Assembly (NCBI GenBank): GCA_005223375.1
Contig: RXOD01005008.1
Span: 1-16,513, forward strand
DNA length: 16,513 nucleotides
DNA from: Amoebophrya sp. AT5.2
Lineage: Eukaryota; Sar; Dinophyceae; Syndiniales; Amoebophryaceae
Reading direction: 5' to 3'
Numbering within the stretch: position 1 is the stretch's first letter; every line of letters begins with the position of its first letter. The position numbers and the translations under genes are program-made. Below the pieces are notes generated by a model. That model searched no databases and was not told where the DNA came from. It saw only the letters and a list, made by a program, of their open reading frames with translations. This document shows positions 1 through 6,583 of this stretch, one piece after another.

Positions 1-60
1 GCTACGGCGAGCTCAGCTTTTGCGTCCAGATACCAGGCGGTTACGCTCTGGGGACGGGGC
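1..60 (+). repeat. Partial forward copy of the ~110 bp modular repeat, cut by the window edge
   Basis: The first 35 or so bases match positions 315-349 almost exactly (gctacggcgagctca followed by cttttgcgtccagata). The match then decays through a degraded gttacgctctg core. This is the third forward member of the family also seen at 262-380 and 673-791. The window starts inside it, so its left part is missing. No coding role is apparent. Confidence 0.7.
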
Positions 61-104
61 GGAGATGGATGGCCAGCGGCCAATCTGGTGGGCCACGTCT
101 CGCG

Positions 105-380
105 TGGTCGGGCTATCCCCAAGCCGTGGTGAACAAATAGGCAGAACCGCAGCCGCGGTCTCAAGAAGGCCTACTTCGCTCCCCGTCCGGGTCCACCAGC
201 CTGAGCCTCGCGCGAACCACCTGCAGCAGCATGACCAGCCTCCAGCTACTTCTAAAACAAAACACTTGGCATCTGAGCCTTCGTATACCCATGGGTTACG
301 CTCTGAGACCCGATGCTACGGCGAGCTCACCTTTTGCGTCCAGATACTCATGGGTTACGCTCTGAGACCCGAGCGTATAC
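105..380 (+). repeat. 276 bp direct repeat, copy 1
   Basis: This block recurs at 516-791 with a constant offset of 411 bp, no gaps and about four base differences by eye (near 120-121, 296 and 322). It starts at tggtcgggctatcc and ends sharply after gagcgtatac, where the two copies diverge completely. Its last ~118 bases (262-380) are the modular repeat, two ~39 bp cores spaced 59 bp apart. The near identity indicates a recent segmental duplication or two copies of one mobile or satellite unit. Open frames crossing it look like by-products of the repeat, not genes. Confidence 0.9.
262..380 (+). repeat. Modular repeat, forward copy (two ~39 bp cores 59 bp apart)
   Basis: Two cores of the form gtatacYcatgggttacgc followed by tctgagacccg occur with the ctctgag element starting at 301 and 360. 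They are separated by a linker holding gagctcacc and ttttgcgtccaga. The reverse complement of this arrangement recurs at about 1135-1237 and 9155-9257, so the family is present in both orientations. The unit ends in the hexamer palindrome gtatac. It has no recognisable transposase or known MITE family. Confidence 0.85.
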
Positions 381-515
381 TTCCTCCACCTATCTTCTAG
401 CGCAGCTGGTTGCGCCTTTGTCAAGGACGAGGTGCTACGCTCTGGAGCTCGATAGCATGGCGGAGGTGGAGGATGGTCAGCTGCAAAGCAATGTGGTAGC
501 AAGCCGCTTCTCGGC
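381..515. other. Unique spacer between the two 276 bp repeats
   Basis: This 135 bp stretch separates the duplicated blocks. It contains a short hairpin-capable sequence (gcgca at 400-404 and tgcgc at 411-415) and a degraded gctacgctctgga that resembles the modular repeat core. No gene is supported. Confidence 0.5.
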
Positions 516-791
516 TGGTCGGGCTATCCCTGAGCCGTGGTGAACAAATAGGCAGAACCGCAGCCGCGGTCTCAAGAAGGCCTACTTCGCTCCCCGTCCG
601 GGTCCACCAGCCTGAGCCTCGCGCGAACCACCTGCAGCAGCATGACCAGCCTCCAGCTACTTCTAAAACAAAACACTTGGCATCTGAGCCTTCGTATACC
701 CATGGGCTACGCTCTGAGACCCGATGCTACGGTGAGCTCACCTTTTGCGTCCAGATACTCATGGGTTACGCTCTGAGACCCGAGCGTATAC
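516..791 (+). repeat. 276 bp direct repeat, copy 2
   Basis: This is the second copy of the block at 105-380. It carries the modular repeat at its right end (673-791), where the linker forms a perfect 12 bp palindrome, ggtgagctcacc, at 731-742. After gagcgtatac at 782-791 the sequence becomes unique and runs into the short tandem array near 846-925. Confidence 0.9.
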
Positions 792-845
792 GGACGGCGG
801 AGTCCTGTCGAACCCAGCAAGACGAGCTCGATGCCACCACAAAGC

Positions 846-925
846 CGCCCAAAAGACTCCCAGAAGCTTCCCCAAACGACTCCCAAACACTCCCGAAAGA
901 CTTCCGAAAGACTTCCGAAAGACTT
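846..925 (+). repeat. Minisatellite of ~11 bp units (ccgaaagactt)
   Basis: Three perfect head-to-tail copies of ccgaaagactt lie at 893-903, 904-914 and 915-925. They are preceded by degenerate relatives (cccaaaagactcc, ccccaaacgactc, cccaaacact) from about 846. Because 11 is not a multiple of three, the array puts similar peptides into several frames. This explains the overlapping small open frames here, none of which is a credible gene. Confidence 0.75.
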
Positions 926-1091
926 CCGCTGCGCTTCCATTTCGCGACGGTCAAATTTTGGCGTACCGTGCGGGATAGCTATTGGAAAGTGGTCCAAAAG
1001 TGGTCCCGGATCGGAGGCTCCAAAGCGACCCGGAGAGGCATGGCTTTGAACGCCTCCGGAGACCTCTGGAGACCTCCTCCTCGTCCTCTCC

Positions 1092-1248
1092 TGGAGCCTC
1101 CTGGCCGTCACGAGCCGCAGGTCTGATAGCGTGCCGCCGGGGCTCAGAGCGTAACCCATAGGTATACGAAGGCAAAAGCTGAGCTCACCGTGCCTCGGGT
1201 CTCAGAGCGTAACCCAAGAGTATACGAAGGCAAAAAATGGCGTTCATC
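1092..1248 (-). repeat. Left direct repeat flanking the large gene (contains reverse-oriented modular repeat)
   Basis: This 157 bp block matches 9111-9268 in the same orientation, with roughly ten differences including a one-base indel. It begins tggagcctcctggccgtcac and ends caaaaaatggcgttcatc. Its inner part (about 1135-1237) is the reverse complement of the modular repeat found at 262-380 and 673-791, with ctcagagcg cores at 1143 and 1201. It lies about 195 bp beyond the stop codon of the large minus-strand gene. The left window end therefore carries the family in inverted orientation around a unique segment at 792-1091, like a fold-back element, although no transposase is seen. Confidence 0.85.
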
Positions 1249-1443
1249 ATCTACAACTACACCTCCTTGTTGTTCTTCTGTCATACAACTTGGGGACGAC
1301 GAGTGCTGACGGCTCGAGGAATAAAGGACTGAGTATAGTACAGAGAAACTGTCTGTGTTCGGTGGATCTTTCTTGTTGCGCTGTGGACTTCCGGACCGCG
1401 TTTGCGCGACTACATCTAGGTGTCTTCTAGTACTACTTGTTTC
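1249..1443. other. Spacer 3' of the large minus-strand gene
   Basis: This is about 195 bp of pyrimidine-rich sequence with ctacaactac and ttgttcttc strings, lying between the repeat and the TAA stop at 1444-1446. It would hold the 3' UTR of the minus-strand gene. I see no AATAAA in the sense direction and cannot place the cleavage site. Confidence 0.4.
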
Positions 1444-4400
1444 TTACGCTTTCGACATCCGGACTGGCTTAATGTTAAGATACGGAATTAAGGACTCGGG
1501 CAAGAATTCCATTTCGTCAATCTGTTGTTTCTCCCGTGCACTGTTTGGATCCATCGAGAGCCGAGCCTGATCCAAGTAAGGACGAATATGACGCTCGTAA
1601 TTTTTTGCGAAGAACCCCCTCCGCTTTTCGAGAGGGAACGACTTTGTTTCGCGCGTCAGAGACCCTAAGTGCCCGCCCCACGCGTACCTCTGGGCCACGT
1701 ATCTCATGTTCGCGATCCAGAGAAGCAGGTAGTCTTCTGCAACGTGCTTCTTCCCCGGCTGGAAATCGCGTTGTTTTTGTGCCGCATGCTTTTGGCACCG
1801 GAGCCATTCTGGCGCGACGCCTGCCCTCCTCTCGTGTATCTGGAGGATCGTGTCTCCTTCCGGGTCTCCTGCCATTGGTTTCGCAATCAAGGTTCGTCCT
1901 ACGGACCGCATATCCGCCTGTGGTCCTTTCTTGTCCTTCTTCCCGCGCCACGCGTTGGCATTCCCCCTAAAAGTTATTTCGAAGCCGCCGATCGTGGCAT
2001 TTGCGTTCGTCCGCATTCTCTGCACCATTGCCCTGTATTCCCTCAGCTCCTTCTCAGACAAAGCCGGCTTCTGCTTCGTTTCGGGAACTACCGCCTTCTT
2101 TTCACTTCCGTCTGACTCCGCGACGAAGCCGCTCCCCCTACTTATTATTTGTGCTGCGGGGAAGTTTTTACTTTCATGTGCCTGCTCCTTGTTTGCTGCA
2201 AATGCCGGCCGCGAAGATGAAGAGGACGAAGACGAGGCGCCTCCGCTGCTATCAGCAAAAGCAAGGGGATTCGCTGTGATCCCGCTATCCACCTGCTTCA
2301 TCAGCACTGACGTTGACGAAGAAGTAGAAGACGACGACGAACTACCACTCGTCGCGCCTTTCTCCGGCTCCACCCCCGGCGCGAACGGGTCCCGGAGGCT
2401 CTCTTCGCCCAGCCGCGCGAGTTCTGCGCCCTGTGCCTCTTCATCGCGTAGCCGTCTCGTCTGTTCTTCTTCATCACGAGGTGGCAGTCCTGTCACCGGG
2501 TCCAGCACCACGTCGTCGTCGCCAGGGGCGAGTGGCGGCAGCTGCCTGGCGCTGCTACAACTTGCGGAAGACGGCAGTTGAGCGCTGGCGCTGTTCATCA
2601 GCACCTCCGTCTTCACGTCGGAGAAGAAATCGCCGTCTTGAGTCTGCTGCTGCAAAAAGAATAACTCCTCGTCCTCGTCAACTTCCATGCCATCGCCCCT
2701 GGAGGAAGTTGATGCCGCGCCCAGCAGTCGCGCTCGCTTGTTCTCGCCGACGGCGAAGAGTGTCGCTCCACCTCGCGCGTCAACATGTCGCGTCGGAGGC
2801 TCATTTTTTTCACCGCTGGGCGCGTCCTTTTTGTCGCAGGAGTCGAAGAAGTTGGCAAGCTGCAGCGGGCGCTCGTCCATCTTGACGTCGTCAATGAATT
2901 CCCCGGGGGCGAGCAAAGTGCGGTCCTCGAGAACGGCCGCTTCGGATGAATGCGTGCTGCGTTCACTTCGCACGCTACAGTGGTCGCCCACCTCGTCCTC
3001 GTCCTCTAGAAGCAACTGCGCGCCTGCTTGCCCCAGCGACGTGGGCACATAATCCGGCAGCAAGTAGGAGTAGTCGCGCACGACCTTGGTCGCCTCCTGC
3101 TCATCTTCGTGCTCGTCCGGGCCGCGTGCAGCATCAAGCTCAAGCTGCACTTCATCTCCACCATGTTCATCCTGAGCAACAAGATCCACCAACATCTTGC
3201 TTTCGCCCGCCATCTCATCTCCTAGTAGTTCTCGTTGCGTCATCTCCTCGCCCGCCGCTGCTTCTTTAGGATCGCCCAGCGCCGTCCAAGCAGCCGCCCA
3301 CGATGCGGGAAGATCTTCATCATCTACTTGCTCTTCAGCAAGATCGTCTCGTCCCCCATCATCTGCGCCGCCGACGCCGTCGCGTTCCTCCCGCTGCTGA
3401 CCCGCGCGTCGCATCCGCACCGCCTTCTGCCGTATCGCCCGATCGTTTTGCTTTTTTTTGGTGGCTTTGCGTGCCTTCCTCAGCCTCCGACTCAGAGCCA
3501 GCGTTTTTCGATAGAGCCGGACGGAGTCCAAGTAAGCTTTGGCTGAACAGTATCGGCCTGCTTTAATAAAGTTGATCCAGTTTCGCACGCTTCCCCCGAT
3601 CACCCTCTCCGAGGGTTTGACCCTGGCCCCGGGCTTCTCGCTCTCCGCGGTCGGCTCTTTTTTGCCTCTAGGCTCTACAACTTCGCCAGTTTCTTGCTTC
3701 AGCGCCGCGCAGTCCGCCGGGACCAAGTACTTGTCGCGCGCAATCGGTTCGACCATCTCGAACTCGACCAGAAGCCTGCTCTTGTCTACTTGTTCTTGTT
3801 CAACTTGAAGACGTCCCCGCTCTGCTCCCCCGCTGCTGGTGCTGGTGCTGCAGCCGCTGCTGTCATTCGTGTTCTTCTGCTCCTCACCAGGAGTTTTCTG
3901 CTGCTGGGGCGGAAGATGGCTCCGCATCCGCACCCACAAAAAATTCCAAGTGCTGACCGGGAGCAAATCGGAGTCGAAGCTGTACAACACCGACGGCGCG
4001 TTCGGGTCGGTGTTGCTTACGATGTGGAGCAAATCCACTGGCTCGCCCAGCTTCGAACCGACCGAAAACGCGACCCAGCCCGCGGGCCGTCCCAACGACC
4101 AGAAGATGACGAACATCTGGTCCCGGAGGGGAATGGCCGGAAGGACGGGCGGTTCGCTCGCTCTCCGCAATTCCCGCTCCAGCTTCGTCTTGGCGAGGAC
4201 CCTTATCAGGAACCGGCCAGCTGGGCTGGAGAGTTCTGGCCCGAGGCAATCCAAGTCGTCCTCGTATGTCGCCCGCGGCGTCGTGTCTAACAACGGCGGC
4301 GCGTCGCCTTCCGCCGAGACGTCGTAGACGACCGACCTCTCGAACTCTCTCAGACGGCGCATCGGCAGCGCTGCCGCTATGTCCGCCGTCCGATCGGCTA

Positions 4401-4551
4401 CCTCCTCCCAGAACTCGACGCTTTCCACCCGCCTCGCAATCTCCCCACGCAGATTCGAGCGCTTCTGTTCCAGCTCCGCAATGGCGGCTTCGCGGTCGGC
4501 GCGCAGCTGCGTGCAAACTGCCACGGCATCGGCGAACCATCCCGAGACCAC
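1444..4551 (-). CDS. Exon 4 of the large gene: hypothetical protein with long acidic/Ser-rich middle and compact C-terminal region
   Basis: This is 1,035 codons ending in TAA at 1444-1446. As an independent frame it would start at the ATG at 4629 (1,061 codons). It opens with a coiled-coil-like helix (LRADREAAIAELEQKRSNLR). A folded-looking part follows, with aromatic strands (LRDQMFVIFWSLGRPAGWV). Then come a basic cluster (LRKARKATKKKQNDR, near residues 375-400 of the long frame), an acidic middle and Ser runs near 790-810. The C-terminal ~200 residues return to normal complexity (GGFEITFRGNANAWRGKK, AEDYLLLWIANMRYVAQRYA) and end in PVRMSKA. That tail looks like a conserved domain, but I cannot name it. 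No membrane spans are evident. A nuclear location is suggested only by the basic clusters. Confidence 0.8.
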   Translation of the reverse strand: MVSGWFADAVAVCTQLRADREAAIAELEQKRSNLRGEIARRVESVEFWEEVADRTADIAAALPMRRLREFERSVVYDVSAEGDAPPLLDTTPRATYEDDLDCLGPELSSPAGRFLIRVLAKTKLERELRRASEPPVLPAIPLRDQMFVIFWSLGRPAGWVAFSVGSKLGEPVDLLHIVSNTDPNAPSVLYSFDSDLLPVSTWNFLWVRMRSHLPPQQQKTPGEEQKNTNDSSGCSTSTSSGGAERGRLQVEQEQVDKSRLLVEFEMVEPIARDKYLVPADCAALKQETGEVVEPRGKKEPTAESEKPGARVKPSERVIGGSVRNWINFIKAGRYCSAKAYLDSVRLYRKTLALSRRLRKARKATKKKQNDRAIRQKAVRMRRAGQQREERDGVGGADDGGRDDLAEEQVDDEDLPASWAAAWTALGDPKEAAAGEEMTQRELLGDEMAGESKMLVDLVAQDEHGGDEVQLELDAARGPDEHEDEQEATKVVRDYSYLLPDYVPTSLGQAGAQLLLEDEDEVGDHCSVRSERSTHSSEAAVLEDRTLLAPGEFIDDVKMDERPLQLANFFDSCDKKDAPSGEKNEPPTRHVDARGGATLFAVGENKRARLLGAASTSSRGDGMEVDEDEELFFLQQQTQDGDFFSDVKTEVLMNSASAQLPSSASCSSARQLPPLAPGDDDVVLDPVTGLPPRDEEEQTRRLRDEEAQGAELARLGEESLRDPFAPGVEPEKGATSGSSSSSSTSSSTSVLMKQVDSGITANPLAFADSSGGASSSSSSSSRPAFAANKEQAHESKNFPAAQIISRGSGFVAESDGSEKKAVVPETKQKPALSEKELREYRAMVQRMRTNANATIGGFEITFRGNANAWRGKKDKKGPQADMRSVGRTLIAKPMAGDPEGDTILQIHERRAGVAPEWLRCQKHAAQKQRDFQPGKKHVAEDYLLLWIANMRYVAQRYAWGGHLGSLTRETKSFPLEKRRGFFAKNYERHIRPYLDQARLSMDPNSAREKQQIDEMEFLPESLIPYLNIKPVRMSKA

Positions 4552-4689
4552 CTGGTGACGACGAGGAAAACGCATTATTATTCGGCTAGTCTCGCAACTC
4601 GTGCTAGCAGCTAATGAAGCACACAACATGGGCCGTTTTTATCTTCATCTTGTTCCTAGGTCATATTTTTATTAAAAAAAAAGAAGTAC
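4552..4689 (-). other. Proposed intron 3 (138 bp, GT-AG, phase 0)
   Basis: The minus-strand donor is AAGAAA|GTACTTCTTTTTTTTT and the acceptor is TTTTCCTCGTCGTCACCAG|GTGGTC. The intron carries TAA in the exon frame (4672-4674), an AT-rich 5' half (AATAAAAATATG) and a pyrimidine-rich 3' end. The apparent ATG at 4629 and the residues down to RRHQ would then be intronic. Its length is close to that of intron 1 (140 bp). Confidence 0.55.
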
Positions 4690-5043
4690 TTTCTTCGAGT
4701 CCTTGTTCTTCCACCAGTTGGGATGCGCGAAGGATTTGGCAGTAAGAGGCTCCGCGTTTTCAGAGGTCGAGTCCAGCTCCAGCGTCTGCGCTCGCAAGTA
4801 GGCTCGAAACGCCCACGACTTCTCGCAGTTGGAGAACCGGGCCTCTTCCTCCATCAACATGATGCGCTCCCGCTCCTCGATCTGTAGTCGCCGCGTCGTC
4901 AGTTCGTAGTTATTCTCGTGCACTTTGGACAGGCTTTTGCTGATAAACGAAGAAAGTGCCATGGCGTTCAACGCCATCGGTCCGCGCCACTTTCTGTTAT
5001 TTTCCTGCTGGCTGTCTTTGAGAATGGAGTGATACCATTCTAC
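4690..5043 (-). CDS. Exon 3 of the large gene: short helical segment
   Basis: The proposed exon starts at VEWYHSILKDSQQENN and ends at NWWKNKDSKK, 118 codons. It is strongly helical and charged (LTTRRLQIEERERIMLMEEE), with a Trp- and Arg-rich part and no low-complexity runs. The raw open frame is longer on both sides (4672-5160) and opens with a GTG, not an ATG. Its extra N-terminal stretch is compositionally intron-like. A stand-alone 162-residue protein is possible, but with 35 bp upstream and 42 bp downstream it would be an unusually compressed nuclear gene. Function unknown. Confidence 0.6.
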
Positions 5044-5276
5044 CTGGAGTCGGAGTAGTTGTAGAGCTTGAGGACGCTGTTGATGAAGATGCTGTAGCTT
5101 TTTTTTGACAGATGACAGAATAAAAATTCTAAAGTTGATACTGCTTGAAACAAGAAGCACAAACGAACTTCATCGAGTCTCCATCTGCTTCTTCTTCATC
5201 GTCTTGCTCTAGTAGTATCTTGTTGCTCTACTTCTCCTTCTTCTTCTAGTAAAAAAAGCATAGCTAACTCCTGCAC
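5044..5276 (-). other. Proposed intron 2 (233 bp; or 188 bp with donor at 5231), phase 0
   Basis: The acceptor on the minus strand is CTACTCCGACTCCAG|GTAGAATGG, preceded by a pyrimidine-rich tract. Two phase-0 donors fit: ATTAAG|GTGCAGGAG at 5276 and GGAGAA|GTAGAGCAAC at 5231. With the second donor, the five bases GTAGA stand both at the intron start and directly after its end. The intron contains the TGA that ends the exon 2 raw frame and the AT-rich hydrophobic opening of the 162-codon raw frame. That opening does not look like the rest of that protein. Confidence 0.5.
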
Positions 5277-6443
5277 CTTAATGCTGTGCGGATCGCTGAG
5301 GAGAACGAGCGCAGCCACCGACTCGAAAAGTTCCAACTGCATGAAGCTGTTTTCGATTTGCCGCAGCTGCGTGATTATGCAGCAGTCTGCGAGTTCCAAG
5401 TTTTTGGTTCGAAATCGCGAAACGAGATCCGGAAGCTTCAACAGCTCCTGCAGCCGTTCTGAGCGGACCTGCTCGACAGTTTCAGCACGACCACTCTGCC
5501 GGGAGGGGTAGAAGTCGCCAGATGAAGATGATGCTGCGTCGTTGCTCGCGCCAGCGTTGCTGCTCCGCCAGCTGCTCTCCGCCGCGTTCAGTTCGCTGAG
5601 CATCCATAGGACGCACTCCGCGTGCGCTTCCTGTCTTCCGAATCTCCAAAAAAATCCCGCCTTGCTCCGAAGTACGCCCGCAATGGTATGCAGGCGGACG
5701 TTGGCGTGGAAGGAGATAGCGCCCTGGTTCCCGGCGAGGAGCAAGTTCATGCGTTTGCTCCAGGCGGCCTCCTGAAGTTCTTCCGCCATTGCTTTTCTCG
5801 CGGTTTCCGCGAAGATGGCACGGTCTTCCACGTGCCGCCAATCCTTCTCCTTGTGGATGTCCACGGACCGCGCTTGCATTCTCGCGGTTCCGTAATAACC
5901 GCCGGACAGCCCCGCTGGTGCGCGTTCGATAATGCTGACGGCGTGGGAGAGAACCCCCCAATCGATGTCCGTTACGGCGGAACCGCCATACAACGCAAAC
6001 CCCTGCGGCGTATAGTTGCCGTCTCCGACATGGACTCCGCCGAGGCGGAAGCCGGCGAAGAGTTTTTGCAGTAGCATAAACCCAACGCCTAGGGCGGCGT
6101 TGGCGCTGACGGAGAACCACCGGGTAGCGCTTCCTATGGGCGTGCGCGGCATCAAGCTCGCGATGTCGTCAAGCGCGGCGCCGCATATTTCTTTGGGTTT
6201 CAGCGAGGCATCTCGCAGCAGGATAATTTTCCCATCCTTCAACGCGAACGAGATATCTCCATTCTGTTTGGTTTTCCACAGCCCATGGAGATCCATAATC
6301 TCCTGCACCTCCATCCGTAGCTTCTCATATTCCGCAGCCCTCGACCCCGGCCACAACTCCACCGCGCCCCGCTGAAGCTTCGACAAAAAGTCGCGTAGTG
6401 ACGCTAGCAGATTCCTCTTCTGAGTCGCCACCAAGCGGTTTAC
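5277..6443 (-). CDS. Exon 2 of the large gene: hypothetical, mostly globular segment
   Basis: The frame is open from GTAAACCGC at 6443, and the first codon commonly usable as a start is only a TTG at 6434. An internal exon is therefore likelier than a separate gene. It is the least low-complexity part of the protein: helical start (KRNLLASLRDFLSKLQ), then a Gly- and aromatic-rich middle around residues 100-180 (GGVHVGDGNYTPQGFALYGG, GLSGGYYGTARMQ). Next is a segment with FFWRFGRQEAHAECVLWMLS and a Ser-rich linker, and finally an amphipathic helical end (ELFESVAALVLLSDPHSIK). No known domain was recognised. The raw frame continues through EEEGEVEQQ to a TGA at 5196-5198. Whether the exon ends at 5277 or 5232 is not settled. 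Confidence 0.7.
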
Positions 6444-6583
6444 CTAGTAAGACCGAATAGTTGTTGTATTAAGCATCGTTAGACTGACCGGATAGTCACA
6501 GTATTTTTAAGTATTCACTTTATTAATTCTAAGAAGCATTGACTTTTTTTTAAGTATCCAGGAGTGATGAAAAGTGGTAATAC
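6444..6583 (-). other. Proposed intron 1 (140 bp, GT-AG, phase 0)
   Basis: Read on the minus strand, the donor is TGGGTG|GTATTACCAC and the acceptor is GGTCTTACTAG|GTAAACC. The stretch is clearly more AT-rich than the exons (runs of A, repeated ATACTTAAAAA, GAATTAATAAAG). It contains the TGA that would otherwise end exon 1. The TAG of the acceptor is the in-frame stop that limits the next open frame, so exon 2 opens exactly at the splice site. The bases GTA occur both at the start of the intron and just after its end. Confidence 0.6.

Noticed and set aside
105..791. CRISPR array
   Set aside because: The repeats are long, few, irregularly spaced and present in both orientations, unlike short regularly spaced direct repeats. 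The context is eukaryotic.
677..1159. 149- and 150-codon frames over the repeat region as genes
   Set aside because: Most of their sequence is the modular repeat and the 11 bp minisatellite translated, and equivalent frames exist on both strands.
1850..2581. A 243-codon + strand frame within the large gene
   Set aside because: It ends in Ser/Pro-rich sequence that is the antisense of the acidic/Ser-rich exon 4, and it has no independent start context.
6444..6583. The AT-rich end of the exon 1 raw frame as a true C-terminus
   Set aside because: The tail after SWV switches abruptly to AT-rich, hydrophobic/Lys sequence and fits an intron. Kept only as an alternative if splicing is disproved.
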